Positions 8,630 to 18,091 of a stretch of DNA of 64,000 nucleotides are shown in pieces. Source of the DNA: Rhizobiales bacterium 62-47 (lineage in GTDB: Bacteria > Pseudomonadota > Alphaproteobacteria > Rhizobiales > Xanthobacteraceae); contig MKVX01000018.1 of NCBI GenBank assembly GCA_001899255.1, positions 249,150-313,149 of the forward strand, given 5' to 3'. The notes beneath the pieces are model-generated. The model saw only the letters and a list, made by a program, of their open reading frames with translations, was not told the origin of the DNA and did no database searches. Both the position numbers and the translations under genes were made by a program. The stretch's first letter is position 1. Each line of letters starts with the position of its first letter.

Positions 8630-8899
8630 GAAAAACCGGCGGGCCACACTCTGATGGTCACCGGCGCGCCAGCCCGTGGTAGCTGCCCGTGCGGGCCGGT
8701 TGAACGAGGAGGGGACCGGGCCGAATTCGCGGGAACCGTATCGGCCACGTGGTTAAGCCTTGCTAAATTTTGCCGCCGACCGAAATAGGGAGGGGGAGCG
8801 GCCGTTGGCCGCAACTCCGGCGGGATGAGGCCCGAAAAGTGCTTTCGCGCGGCCCGCAATCTTCGTAAACAGGGCCGCATTCGCGAGGAATCCCCGATC

Positions 8900-11104
8900 T
8901 TGACCGAGCCTAAAATCACTCCCGAACTGGTCGCCAGCCATGGTCTCAAGCCAGACGAGTATGAGCGCATCCTCAAGCTGATCGGGCGGGAGCCGACCTT
9001 CACCGAACTCGGCATCTTCTCCGCGATGTGGAACGAGCACTGTTCCTACAAGTCGTCGCGGATCCATCTGCGCGGGCTGCCCACCACGGCGCCGTGGGTT
9101 CTGGTCGGGCCGGGCGAGAATGCCGGCGTCATCGATATTGGCGACGGGCAGGCCATCGTCTTCAAGATGGAAAGCCACAACCACCCGAGCTTCATCGAGC
9201 CATATCAGGGCGCGACCACCGGCGTTGGCGGCATCCTGCGCGACGTCTTCACCATGGGCGCGCGGCCGATTGCCTGTCTCAACGCACTGAGCTTCGGCGC
9301 GCCGGAACATCCCAAGACGCGGCATCTGGTGAGCGGCGTGGTCGCCGGCGTCGGCGGTTACGGCAATTCGTTCGGCGTGCCGACGGTCGGCGGGCAGGTG
9401 CGCTTCCACACCCGTTACGACGGCAACATTCTCGTCAACGCCATGGCGGTGGGATTGGCGCGCACCGACGGCATCTTCCTGGCGGCGGCGTCCGGCGTGA
9501 ACATGCCGATCGTCTATCTGGGCTCCAAGACCGGCCGCGACGGCATCCACGGCGCGACCATGGCGTCGGCGGAGTTCGACGACGACAGCGACGAGAAGCG
9601 CCCCACGGTGCAGGTCGGCGATCCGTTCGCCGAGAAGCTGCTGCTCGAAGCCTGTCTCGAAATCATGGCGAAGGATTGCGTTATCGCCATCCAGGACATG
9701 GGAGCGGCGGGGCTGACCTGTTCGGCGGTGGAGATGGGCGCCAAGGGCGATCTCGGCGTCGATCTCGATCTCGACGCGGTACCGACGCGCGAAACTGGCA
9801 TGAGCGCCTATGAGATGATGCTCTCCGAAAGTCAGGAGCGCATGTTGATGGTGCTGAGGCCCGAGAAGGAAAAGGAAGCCGAGGCGATCTTCCGTAAGTG
9901 GGGCCTCGATTTCGCGGTGGTCGGCTACACCACGCCGACGAAACGTTTTGTCGTCAAGCACGGCGGCAAGGTGATGGCTGATCTGCCGATCAAGGAATTG
10001 GGCGACGAAGCGCCGCTTTACGATCGTCCGCACGTCGCGACACCGCCGCTCGCTATCATTCACGCGCGCGACGTGACGCCGCCGATGCCGGTTTCCGATG
10101 CGTTGGAAAAGCTGATCGCGACGCCGGATATGTGCTCGCGGCGCTGGGTGTGGGAGCAGTACGATCACATCATCGGCGGCAACACCGTGCAGCGCCCCGG
10201 TGGCGATGCCGCCGTCGTGCGTATCGAGGACGGCCCCAAGGGCTTGGCCATCACGGTGGATGTCACGCCGCGTTACTGCGAGGCCGATCCGTTCGAGGGC
10301 GGCAAGCAGGCGGTCGCCGAAGCCTGGCGCAATGTCACCGCCGTGGGCGGCCGTCCGTTGGCAATCACCGACAATCTCAATTTCGGCAATCCCGAGCGGC
10401 CCGAGATCATGGGGCAATTCGTCGGCTGCCTGAAGGGCATCGGGGAAGCTTGCCGCGCACTGGATTTCCCGGTCGTGTCCGGCAACGTCTCGCTCTACAA
10501 CGAAACCAACGGCCGCGGCATTCTGCCGACGCCGTCGATCGGTGGCGTCGGACTGCTGGACGATTTCACCAAGTCGGCGACGCTGGCGTTCAAGGCGGAA
10601 GGTCAGGCGATCCTGTTGATCGGCGACACGCAGGGCTGGCTCGGTCAGTCGGTCTATCTGCGCGACGTCTGCGGGCGCGAAGAGGGTGCGCCGCCACCGG
10701 TCGATCTCGCCGCCGAGAAACGCAACGGCGATGTCGTGCGCGGCATGATCCATGCGGGCACCGCAACCGCTGTGCACGACCTCTCAGACGGTGGTCTGTT
10801 GATCGCGCTGGCGGAGATGGCGATGGCCAGCGGCATCGGCGCACATCTCGACGCGCCGCCGGCTGCAATCGTGCCGCATGCGTGGTGGTTCGGTGAGGAC
10901 CAGGCGCGCTACGTCGTTACGGTTCGCGATTCCGATCTGCTGGGCGTGCTGAGCAAGCTGAAAGCCGTTGAAGTGCCGTGCGTTCAGATCGGCAAGACCG
11001 GCGGCGACGCCATTGCCATCGCCGGCGAGAGGCCGGTGAAAGTCGAGGCGCTGCGCAGCGGCTTCGAAAGCTGGCTGCCGGATTATATGGCCGGCAAAAA
11101 CTAA
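8900..11104 (+). CDS. purL: Phosphoribosylformylglycinamidine synthase subunit PurL
   Basis: 734 residues from a TTG at 8900, which is preceded by GAGGAA at good spacing; the translation [20 protein letters not shown] matches the known PurL start. An ATG at 8825 would add 25 arginine-rich residues and is less likely. Signatures: [12 protein letters not shown] (ATP and substrate loop), [18 protein letters not shown], and glycine-rich GIGGVLRDVF-like [10 protein letters not shown]. It performs the ATP-dependent amidation of FGAR with PurS and PurQ. Its stop codon overlaps the stop of the convergent acyltransferase gene (sequence CTAA). Confidence 0.95.
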   Translation: MTEPKITPELVASHGLKPDEYERILKLIGREPTFTELGIFSAMWNEHCSYKSSRIHLRGLPTTAPWVLVGPGENAGVIDIGDGQAIVFKMESHNHPSFIEPYQGATTGVGGILRDVFTMGARPIACLNALSFGAPEHPKTRHLVSGVVAGVGGYGNSFGVPTVGGQVRFHTRYDGNILVNAMAVGLARTDGIFLAAASGVNMPIVYLGSKTGRDGIHGATMASAEFDDDSDEKRPTVQVGDPFAEKLLLEACLEIMAKDCVIAIQDMGAAGLTCSAVEMGAKGDLGVDLDLDAVPTRETGMSAYEMMLSESQERMLMVLRPEKEKEAEAIFRKWGLDFAVVGYTTPTKRFVVKHGGKVMADLPIKELGDEAPLYDRPHVATPPLAIIHARDVTPPMPVSDALEKLIATPDMCSRRWVWEQYDHIIGGNTVQRPGGDAAVVRIEDGPKGLAITVDVTPRYCEADPFEGGKQAVAEAWRNVTAVGGRPLAITDNLNFGNPERPEIMGQFVGCLKGIGEACRALDFPVVSGNVSLYNETNGRGILPTPSIGGVGLLDDFTKSATLAFKAEGQAILLIGDTQGWLGQSVYLRDVCGREEGAPPPVDLAAEKRNGDVVRGMIHAGTATAVHDLSDGGLLIALAEMAMASGIGAHLDAPPAAIVPHAWWFGEDQARYVVTVRDSDLLGVLSKLKAVEVPCVQIGKTGGDAIAIAGERPVKVEALRSGFESWLPDYMAGKN

Positions 11105-12288
11105 AGCACGTGTTGTGAACCCGGTATCTTGCGCAGGGCGGCGGTGGCCGCCCAGCTCAGGAGCAACGTCAACACGAACGAGACCAGCGCCTTGACGATG
11201 GCCGGCCAATCGAAATCGAACATCCAGTACTGAATCCACAGCACGAACGGATAGTGCACCAGGAACATGCCGTAAGCGTCATGCTGCAGCGGATCGAGCA
11301 TGCTCCGGCCGGTCTTTTTGTAGTGCAGGAAGTAAGCCAGGATCGCGAAGGTGATCGCTGCGCTGAAAACGACGAAGAAAATGCTGTAGCTGGCTTCATA
11401 CCATGTTGGCAGGTCGTCCGGATTGCCGAGGATCTCGCGCTTGATGTAAATCAGGCCCCATAGCAGACAGTAGGGCACAAGAGTCAGGGCTGCCCAACCC
11501 CATCCGCTGCTTTTTGCCAACTGCCCATCGGCGCCCAAAACGCCATTGCTGAAATTCGCTACGCCGATGCCGGCGCCGATGAAGAAATAGGCGGCATAGA
11601 GCAGCACGCGGCTGGCCTGCACCGAAAACGGGCCGAACTCGAACCAGTAGCTCGGTCCGTAGTAAAGGCGCGACGGCACGTAGACGATCGCCGTCACCGC
11701 GACGAGAAACAGGAAGAACTTGACTGGTGCGTCGCAACTGCTGAGCGACAGCTTGTTGATCCGGTCGAGGCTGTGCGTATTGAGTCGGTACAGCACGCCG
11801 GCCACGATATCGAACACCAGCAGCACCCAGACGAACCAGACCGGACCGCTCGGCCACGGGCCGACGGTCACTGTCTTCCACCAGAATTCGCTGAAGCTGA
11901 GGTCGGTGTGTTCCTGCAACGCGAGGGCGTAATAGGCGATCGGTATCACGGTCAGCGCGGCGACAACGAACGGCACCCCCAACCGGATCAGCCGGTCGCG
12001 CGCAAAGGCGCCGGTGACGCGATGCGCGAGACTTGGCCAGACGAACAACCCCGACAGGAAAAAGAACATCGCCATGAAGAAGCTGTCGGTGGCTAGCACG
12101 ATCATATCGAAGCCGAGCCACGACTTGGGGTCGGTATGGCCGAAGTAGGTGTAGGGGATCACCGCATGGTGGATGAGCACGATGATGGTGAGAAACGTTC
12201 GGGCGCGGTCGACGGCGTTGTTGCGCGCCGCAGCTCGCGGTGTTGCCTCATGACCAATTTCGGGAGCGGAATGGGCAATCGATTTCAT
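11101..12288 (-). CDS. Membrane acyltransferase family 3 protein
   Basis: 395 residues with about ten hydrophobic helices and the N-terminal acyltransferase-3 pattern: [20 protein letters not shown], where the Arg and the HH near residues 30-42 fit the conserved catalytic His of the family. Such proteins O-acylate extracytoplasmic sugars or lipids. The ATG at 12286-12288 is preceded by AGGAG at ideal spacing, so I prefer it to the ORF start ten codons upstream. Substrate cannot be told. The gene is convergent with purL, sharing stop-codon bases. Confidence 0.82.
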   Translation of the reverse strand: MKSIAHSAPEIGHEATPRAAARNNAVDRARTFLTIIVLIHHAVIPYTYFGHTDPKSWLGFDMIVLATDSFFMAMFFFLSGLFVWPSLAHRVTGAFARDRLIRLGVPFVVAALTVIPIAYYALALQEHTDLSFSEFWWKTVTVGPWPSGPVWFVWVLLVFDIVAGVLYRLNTHSLDRINKLSLSSCDAPVKFFLFLVAVTAIVYVPSRLYYGPSYWFEFGPFSVQASRVLLYAAYFFIGAGIGVANFSNGVLGADGQLAKSSGWGWAALTLVPYCLLWGLIYIKREILGNPDDLPTWYEASYSIFFVVFSAAITFAILAYFLHYKKTGRSMLDPLQHDAYGMFLVHYPFVLWIQYWMFDFDWPAIVKALVSFVLTLLLSWAATAALRKIPGSQHVL

Positions 12289-12382
12289 GAGAACTCCTGC
12301 AATCGGCCGGCCCGGCAATCGTTCGATCGGGAACCAAGTTCCCGGCAGATTGTTATCGCATCAGGTGTCTGGAGGACAGCGG

Positions 12383-12556
12383 ATGAGTATTCTCAAGTGG
12401 GCATTGATCTTTCTGGTGGTGTCGATTGTCGCCGGTCTTCTCGGCTTCACGGGGGTGTCGGCCGCGTCGGCGGATGTCGCCCGCGTGCTGTTTTACATCT
12501 TCGTCGTCATCTTCCTCGTGTTGCTTATACTGGGCCTGACGATCTTTCGAGCCTAG
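12383..12556 (+). CDS. Small membrane protein, DUF1328 (YtjA family)
   Basis: 57 residues: [20 protein letters not shown] then [20 protein letters not shown], two transmembrane helices with the short loop typical of DUF1328. Function unknown; homologues are common in proteobacteria and sometimes stress-induced. GGAGG at 12371-12375 sets the ATG. A strong hairpin follows the stop. Confidence 0.88.
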   Translation: MSILKWALIFLVVSIVAGLLGFTGVSAASADVARVLFYIFVVIFLVLLILGLTIFRA

Positions 12557-12561
12557 CTCAG

Positions 12562-12593
12562 GCCAGCCGCGCCGGCTCTTCGGCGCGGCTGGC
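12562..12593. terminator. GC-rich hairpin between convergent genes
   Basis: Thirteen-base arms GCCAGCCGCGCCG (12562-12574) and CGGCGCGGCTGGC (12581-12593) with a six-base loop, lying between the ends of the DUF1328 and DUF427 genes. No T tract, so it may act as a bidirectional or factor-assisted terminator. Confidence 0.5.
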
Positions 12594-12605
12594 GCGGGCG
12601 GTCGT

Positions 12606-12971
12606 TCAATCGCCCGGCAACTCCTCGATAGCCACCTTGTCCGGGTAGAATGCAAGGTAGCCCGCGATTTCGGCCATGGCCGGATAGGGCGTTTCATAGG
12701 TCCAGATCGAGTCGGCGATGAACTGGCCGTCGGTCTTGATGCTGTAATAATTGGCGTCGCCCTTGTAGGGACAATGGGTTACCCGGCCGGAGCGAACCAG
12801 ATCGGCCATGCTGGCATCGCCGCGGGGGATATACTGCACCGCCGGATAGGTCGCTTCCTTCAACGTCAGCGCACGGGTTGTGTCCGCGATCACGGTCTGG
12901 CCGACCGAGACGCGGATACGCTTGCGATTGGGCGTGATGGTGATCGGGTGGTCGGGGCCGGGGGTTTTCAT
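12606..12971 (-). CDS. DUF427 domain protein
   Basis: 121 residues with the DUF427 pattern: a beta-rich domain containing VIADTTRALTLKE, PAVQYIPRGD, THCPYKGDANYYS and the C-terminal AFYPDKVAI. Members are small cytosolic proteins of unknown biochemical role. The ATG follows a GAGG Shine-Dalgarno. Single gene, convergent with DUF1328. Confidence 0.88.
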   Translation of the reverse strand: MKTPGPDHPITITPNRKRIRVSVGQTVIADTTRALTLKEATYPAVQYIPRGDASMADLVRSGRVTHCPYKGDANYYSIKTDGQFIADSIWTYETPYPAMAEIAGYLAFYPDKVAIEELPGD

Positions 12972-13118
12972 CAGCGAGCCTCGTTACGTCGCATGCGACA
13001 GTTGGGGATATCCGGACAGGCTATTGAAGACGGATGGGATATAGTATTCTTGAGTCCAACTGAGTAGACCCCGGTTCAGGCCGCGGGACGAAGCTCGAAG
13101 GTTGTTTGGAGATCAAAA

Positions 13119-13352
13119 ATGCCGATGGATGCTCGGGATATCGAAGCCATGATCAAAGCCGCGATCCCCGACGCGCAAGTCACGATTCGCGACCTCGCCG
13201 GTGACGGGGACCATTATGCCGCGACCGTTATCTCGGAATCGTTCCGTGGCAAGTCACGCGTCCAGCAACACCAGACCGTCTACAAGTCGTTGCAAGGACA
13301 AATGGGCGGCGTGCTGCACGCGCTGGCGTTGCAGACCGGCGTGCCGGAGTAG
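13119..13352 (+). CDS. BolA/IbaG family protein
   Basis: 77 residues with the BolA2-type fold signature: DGDHYAATVISESFRGKSRV, then QQHQTVYKSL with the conserved His. BolA proteins bind [2Fe-2S] clusters jointly with monothiol CGFS glutaredoxins and serve Fe-S trafficking. The partner glutaredoxin gene (grxD) is 3.8 kb downstream on the same strand, separated by ltrA and the ergothioneine genes. GGAG at 13108-13111 supports the ATG. Confidence 0.9.
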   Translation: MPMDARDIEAMIKAAIPDAQVTIRDLAGDGDHYAATVISESFRGKSRVQQHQTVYKSLQGQMGGVLHALALQTGVPE

Positions 13353-13394
13353 CGGCGGCGGTGCCGGGGGCGGACCAACGGGATTAGGTGACGG

Positions 13395-14609
13395 ATGGTG
13401 GAGATGCGGAACGGCTCCCTGCTGCGTGTCCGCAAACCGCATCAACACAACCGGGTGACTTACGTCGAACTGTTCTTCGACCTCGTTTTCGTTTTCGCAA
13501 TCACCCAGATCTCGCACACGCTGCTCGCGCATTTCACGCCGCTCGGCGCGTTGCAGGTCGGCATCCTGATGTGCGCCGTTTGGTGGGTGTGGGTCTACAC
13601 CTCCTGGATTACCAACTGGCTCGATCCCGAACAGACGCCGGTGCGCGTCATGATGTTCGGCCTGATGATCGTCGGGCTGCTGCTCTCGACGTCGATTCCG
13701 AAAGCCTTCGGCGATCGCGGATTGGTATTCGCGCTCGCTTACGCCGTGATGCAGGTCGGTCGCACGTTATTCTTCCTGTTCGCGATGCCGGCCTCCGATA
13801 CCGGGCCGCGCCGCAACTTCCTCCGCATCCTGATCTGGCTCGTGGCTAGCGGCGTGTTCTGGATCGCCGGTGGCTTCGCCGACGGTGCTGTGCGGATCGC
13901 GCTCTGGCTGCTGGCGCTCGCGATCGAGTATAGCGGGCCGGCGATGCGGTTTCGCTTGCCCCTCCTTGGCGCCTCGACCATCCAGGACTGGACGGTCGAA
14001 GGCGGACATATGGCGGAGCGTTGCGCGCTGTTCATCATCATCGCGCTCGGAGAATCCATCGTGGTGACCGGGGCGACGTTCAGCGAAGCGGCATGGACGC
14101 TGCCGACTGTCGCGGCGTTCGTCGTGGCGCTGATCGGTAGCATTGCGATGTGGTGGGTGTATTTCCATATCGGCGCCGAAGCCGGTGCCGAACATATTTC
14201 ACACGCGGAAGATTCCGGCCGGCTGGCGCGGCTGGCCTATACCTACCTGCATTTGCCGATCGTCGCCGGCATCGTGGTGTCGGCGGTGGGTGACGAGGTG
14301 GTGCTCGCACATCCGCTGGGGCATTCCGGCCCGAAGGAAATGCTGACCCTAATCGGCGGCCCGCTGCTCTATCTGGTCGGTGTGATCCTGTTCAAGCACA
14401 GCATTCGCGGCCAGTTCCAGCTGTCGCATCTGGTCGGCATTGGGCTGCTGATCGTTCTGATTCCGTTTGCGACCGCTTTGACGCCGCTGATGCTCGCGAC
14501 GACGACGACGTTGATCATGTTGATCGTTGCGGTGTGGGAGACCAGGTCACTCGGTGGTTCGAACAAACCTGTCATGTCCAAACATCACTCGGACGCCACC
14601 AGCGCGTGA
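13395..14609 (+). CDS. ltrA: Low temperature requirement protein A (LtrA) family membrane protein
   Basis: 404 residues with about twelve hydrophobic segments. VTYVELFFDLVFVFAITQIS at residues 22-41 is the LtrA hallmark, and the MAERCALFIIIALGESIVV segment near 204-222 is the second conserved block. Named for a Listeria gene needed for growth in the cold; the biochemical function is unknown, probably transport. The last 25 bases overlap the end of the convergent egtD gene. Confidence 0.85.
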   Translation: MVEMRNGSLLRVRKPHQHNRVTYVELFFDLVFVFAITQISHTLLAHFTPLGALQVGILMCAVWWVWVYTSWITNWLDPEQTPVRVMMFGLMIVGLLLSTSIPKAFGDRGLVFALAYAVMQVGRTLFFLFAMPASDTGPRRNFLRILIWLVASGVFWIAGGFADGAVRIALWLLALAIEYSGPAMRFRLPLLGASTIQDWTVEGGHMAERCALFIIIALGESIVVTGATFSEAAWTLPTVAAFVVALIGSIAMWWVYFHIGAEAGAEHISHAEDSGRLARLAYTYLHLPIVAGIVVSAVGDEVVLAHPLGHSGPKEMLTLIGGPLLYLVGVILFKHSIRGQFQLSHLVGIGLLIVLIPFATALTPLMLATTTTLIMLIVAVWETRSLGGSNKPVMSKHHSDATSA

Positions 14610-15559
14610 ACCGAGAACAATCCGTCGGCGTCGGTCCACGACGCGCGCGGTTGCCAGCCGGAGCCTTTCGCCAGCGTTCTGAAGCGATCGAGGCTGTATT
14701 TGTAGCTATTTTCGGTGTGGATACTTTCGCCGGTACGAAATGTGAAATTCCTTCCGAGAATGCGAACGGTCTGTGGCTTGCGGCTGACCAGATGCATTTC
14801 GATGCGATGCCGTTCGCGATTGTAGATAGCGCGGTGGGTGAAGGCTGACAGGTCGAAGTTGCCGCCGAGCTCGCGATTGATCCGGACCAGCAGGTTGAGG
14901 TTGAAGCGCGCGGTCACGCCCGCGGCATCGTTGTAGGCGGCGTAAAGCGCGCGTTCATCCTTCTCGAGGTCCGCACCGACCAGCATCAACGCGCCCGGCC
15001 CGAGAATCTGGCGCGCACTGCGCAGGAAGCCGCAAGCTTCATGCGGCTCGAAATTGCCGATCGTCGAACCGGGAAAGAAACCGACCTTCGGCATGGCCGC
15101 CACGGCTTCGGGCAGTTCGAACGGCGACGTGAAATCCGCCGTGACCGGATGGATCAGCAGATCGGGAAAATCCTGCCGCAGGGCGCGAGCCTGTGCATTG
15201 AGAAACTCACCGGAAATATCCACTGGCACATAGGCGTCGAAGGAGCATTGCTCGAGCAACAGCCGGACCTTGGTGGTGGCGCCGGCTCCGAATTCTATCA
15301 GGGCGGCATGCGGAGGCAGGATGGCTGCGATCTCCGCGCCTCTATCGCGCAGAATGCCCAGTTCGGTGCGTGTCGGATAATACTCCGGCAGCACGGTGAT
15401 CTGTTCGAACAGCTCGGAGCCGGTGACGTCGTAAAAATACTTCGGCGACAATTGCTTCGGCTGCTTTGCCAGACCGTCCAGCACGTCTGTCGCGAAGGCC
15501 GACGTTTGCGGATCGAGCTGCTGGCCTTTTGCCAATGCGGATGCATGCACGTTCATCAT
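14585..15559 (-). CDS. egtD: L-histidine N-alpha-methyltransferase EgtD
   Basis: 324 residues. The N-terminal LSPKYFYDVTGSELFEQIT (38-56) and the SAM-binding EFGAGATTK (89-97) are diagnostic for EgtD, and FFPGSTIGNFEP is the family-specific substrate loop. The enzyme trimethylates histidine to hercynine, the first step of ergothioneine biosynthesis. AGGAG precedes the adjacent ATG pair. It follows egtB on the same strand with a 41-base gap, so they form an operon. EgtA, EgtC and EgtE are not in this window. Confidence 0.94.
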   Translation of the reverse strand: MMNVHASALAKGQQLDPQTSAFATDVLDGLAKQPKQLSPKYFYDVTGSELFEQITVLPEYYPTRTELGILRDRGAEIAAILPPHAALIEFGAGATTKVRLLLEQCSFDAYVPVDISGEFLNAQARALRQDFPDLLIHPVTADFTSPFELPEAVAAMPKVGFFPGSTIGNFEPHEACGFLRSARQILGPGALMLVGADLEKDERALYAAYNDAAGVTARFNLNLLVRINRELGGNFDLSAFTHRAIYNRERHRIEMHLVSRKPQTVRILGRNFTFRTGESIHTENSYKYSLDRFRTLAKGSGWQPRASWTDADGLFSVHALVASE

Positions 15560-15600
15560 GATCTCCTAGGCGCTTTGTAAAGCGCGCGGATAGCTATGGA

Positions 15601-16863
15601 TTAGTCGCCGTAATCAGCGAGACGCAGTCCGGTGAACTGCCAGCGGTGATGTGGATAGAAGAAGTTGCGATAGGTCAGGCGGCTATGGCCAGCCGGCGTT
15701 GCCAGCGACGAGCCGCGCAGCACCAGTTGATTGACCATGAACTTGCCGTTGTATTCACCGAGCGCGCCCTCGACGGCGCGATAGCCTGGGTAGGGCGCGT
15801 AAGCGCTGCGGGTCCATTGCCAGACGATACCGAACGCATCGTTGAGCTGGCCGGAGCGCGCCGCGACTTCCCATTCCATCTCGGTCGGCAGATGCTTGCC
15901 GGCCCAGCGCGCGAAGGCGTCGGCCTCATAGTAGCTGACGTGGGAGACAGGTGCATCGGGGTCGACGGGGCGCAAACCGCCGAGCGTCATCACGTGCCAC
16001 GCGCCATTGACCATGTGCCAATGACCGGGCGCATTCCATATCTCTTCGGAAGCCTTGGCGAAGCCATCCATCAGCCACAGGGTCGCGGTGCGATACCCGC
16101 CGTCGGTCATGAACGCCAGCCATTCGCTGTTGGTCACGAGATTGCGGGCGATGTTGACCGGACCGACTAGGACGCGATGCACCGGCTTTTCATTGTCGAA
16201 GTGAAAAGTCTCGCCGGCATGGCCGATGCTGTGAATGCCTTCGTTGAGCTTGATCCAGTCTTCGCCGTCTCGTGTTGCGATCGGCGCTTGCCACGCCGTG
16301 TCGTAGGCCGGTGGGATCGGGTTCTGCGCAAAGGCGTGGAGGATATCGGTCAGCATCAACTCCTGATGCTGTTGTTCGTGATTGAGACCGACCTCCATCA
16401 ACGGCGCAAGGTCAGCCAGCGTTGCTTTGTCGGCCTGGCGGAGAAAGGCAATCATCGCAGCGTCGACGTATTGGCGATATTGCGTCACGTCGTCGGCGCT
16501 GGGGCGCGTGAGGTGGCCGCGCTGGGCGCGTGCATGGCGCGGACCGGCGCTGACGTAATAGGAGTTAAAGAGGAAGGCGTAATCGGGATGGAAGGGCCGG
16601 TATCCGGGACAATGTGGTCCGAGCAGGAACTGCTCGAAGAACCAGGTGGTATGCGCACGGTGCCATTTGGCCGGGCTGGCGTCCGGCATCGACTGGATGA
16701 GTTGATCCTCGGGACTTAGCGGCGCGGCCCTCTGTTCCGTCTCCGCCCGGACCGCCGAAAACGCCTCGATAAGACGTTCGCGCAGCAAACCGGACTGGCG
16801 ATACGGCGCAACGCCCGGAGCCGCCGTCGCCGCTGTAGCGGTTAGAGTGTTCGTCACGAGCAT
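15601..16863 (-). CDS. egtB: Hercynine oxygenase / ergothioneine biosynthesis protein EgtB
   Basis: About 420 residues. An N-terminal DinB-like domain supplies the iron ligands: WHRAH (66-70) and H161-x3-H165-x-E167 in LNHEQQHQE. The C-terminal half is the formylglycine-generating-enzyme-like sulfatase-modifying domain ([41 protein letters not shown]). EgtB couples hercynine and a thiol donor through non-heme iron and O2. ATG at 16861-16863 directly abuts GGAG; a GTG two codons later has better spacing, so either may be used. The open frame reaches 17001 but the added residues are not conserved. Confidence 0.93.
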   Translation of the reverse strand: MLVTNTLTATAATAAPGVAPYRQSGLLRERLIEAFSAVRAETEQRAAPLSPEDQLIQSMPDASPAKWHRAHTTWFFEQFLLGPHCPGYRPFHPDYAFLFNSYYVSAGPRHARAQRGHLTRPSADDVTQYRQYVDAAMIAFLRQADKATLADLAPLMEVGLNHEQQHQELMLTDILHAFAQNPIPPAYDTAWQAPIATRDGEDWIKLNEGIHSIGHAGETFHFDNEKPVHRVLVGPVNIARNLVTNSEWLAFMTDGGYRTATLWLMDGFAKASEEIWNAPGHWHMVNGAWHVMTLGGLRPVDPDAPVSHVSYYEADAFARWAGKHLPTEMEWEVAARSGQLNDAFGIVWQWTRSAYAPYPGYRAVEGALGEYNGKFMVNQLVLRGSSLATPAGHSRLTYRNFFYPHHRWQFTGLRLADYGD

Positions 16864-17158
16864 CTCCGGGTTTCGGGAAAAACGATGCACCGGCGCATAG
16901 GTTCCGAAGAAAACCCTGCTGCGGCGGGCGGTCTTCCAAGATAGGCGTGCCGGTGGCCGGTATAAAGGGTTGCCGGCAAGATTGACCGCAACCAGCGCCA
17001 AAGGGGCCGAAAATGTCCCGAAAAGCAGATGTTTAGGCCGTGCGGCAGTTACCTCTTTGTCATTTTACTTGGGATGAATCGCCGTTTCAGGCTACATATA
17101 TGACAAGCGGGGAGCTCGCCGGAGGTGCGCGCGGGCGGTGCCGCAAAAGGACGTGGAT
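16864..17158. other. Divergent intergenic region egtB-grxD
   Basis: Roughly 295 bases between divergent genes. It includes an AT-rich stretch (17055-17102, with TACATATATGACA) on the grxD side that may include its promoter, but no confident -35/-10 pair. No gene seen. Confidence 0.45.
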
Positions 17159-17497
17159 ATGAGCATTGAGCAATTCATCGAGAATGAAGTGAAGTCGAAC
17201 GACGTCGTGCTGTTCATGAAAGGCACGCCGCAATTCCCGCAGTGCGGGTTCTCGGGCCAGGTGGTCCAGATCCTCGATCACGTTGGCGTCGGCTATAAGG
17301 GCCTCAACGTGCTGGACTCCACCGACCTGCGCAACGGCATCAAGACCTATTCGAACTGGCCGACCATCCCTCAGCTCTACGTCAAGGGTGAGTTCATCGG
17401 CGGCTGCGATATCGTGCGCGAGATGTTCCAGGCGGGTGAACTGCAGAAGTTGTTCGCCGAAAAGGGCATCACGCTCAGCGCCCCGGCCTCGGCCTGA
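17159..17497 (+). CDS. grxD: Monothiol glutaredoxin Grx4 family
   Basis: 112 residues with [17 protein letters not shown] (20-36); Cys29 begins the CGFS motif that coordinates a glutathione-ligated [2Fe-2S] cluster. [20 protein letters not shown] is the conserved glutathione-binding region. It carries Fe-S clusters with BolA partners. The ATG at 17159 gives the usual Grx4 N-terminus [11 protein letters not shown]. The macro-domain gene follows immediately, apparently by translational coupling. Confidence 0.95.
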   Translation: MSIEQFIENEVKSNDVVLFMKGTPQFPQCGFSGQVVQILDHVGVGYKGLNVLDSTDLRNGIKTYSNWPTIPQLYVKGEFIGGCDIVREMFQAGELQKLFAEKGITLSAPASA

Positions 17498-18036
17498 CGT
17501 TATTTACGCGATCGATCGGCGCGGCGACCTTCGAGGTCGTCGTCGCCGATATCACGACATTGCGCGTCGATGCTATCGTCAATGCGGCGAACACTTCGCT
17601 GTTGGGCGGTGGTGGAGTCGACGGCGCGATCCACCGCGCGGCGGGCCCCGAGCTGCTGGCTGAGTGTCGAACACTCGGCGGCTGCGCGACCGGCGATGCC
17701 AAGCTCACCGGCGGTTACGGATTGCCTGCGCGCCACGTTATTCATGCTGTCGGTCCGGTCTGGCATGGTGGCGGCCAGAATGAGGACGCCGCGCTGGCGT
17801 CCTGCTACCGCAGGGCGGTGGCGCTGGCTGCAGCGCATGATGTCACATCGCTGGCATTTCCGGCCATTTCGACCGGCGTCTATCGTTTCCCCGCCGACCG
17901 CGCCGCAACCATTGCCGTGACCACGGCAATTGACGCCGCCGCCAATGTCCCCACGCCGCGCCGGATCGTCTTTTGCTGCTTCTCAGAACCCAGCGCCGTG
18001 CTGCATCGGCAGGTGTTGGCGCTCCGCCCCACTTGA
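17494..18036 (+). CDS. Macro domain protein (O-acetyl-ADP-ribose deacetylase type)
   Basis: The conserved core [20 protein letters not shown] then [10 protein letters not shown] is unmistakable for an ADP-ribose-binding macro domain that deacetylates O-acetyl-ADP-ribose or removes mono-ADP-ribose. The first strand ([11 protein letters not shown]) lies upstream of the only canonical start, a TTG at 17560. In this frame there is no ATG, GTG or TTG between the stop at 17437 and 17560. I therefore propose initiation at CTG 17494-17496, overlapping the grxD stop (CTGA), giving 180 residues. If TTG 17560 is used the product is 158 residues and lacks the first strand and the ADIT aspartate. Confidence 0.82.
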   Translation: MTLFTRSIGAATFEVVVADITTLRVDAIVNAANTSLLGGGGVDGAIHRAAGPELLAECRTLGGCATGDAKLTGGYGLPARHVIHAVGPVWHGGGQNEDAALASCYRRAVALAAAHDVTSLAFPAISTGVYRFPADRAATIAVTTAIDAAANVPTPRRIVFCCFSEPSAVLHRQVLALRPT

Positions 18037-18091
18037 TAAGCGACCCCGGCGGCATCATCTTGCCCGCAAGGAAACAACTGGAGCCGTGCCT

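Noticed and set aside
8753-10777. A 674-codon open frame antisense to purL
   Set aside because: It is a shadow ORF of purL: Arg/His/Asp-rich, no motifs, and no ribosome binding site.
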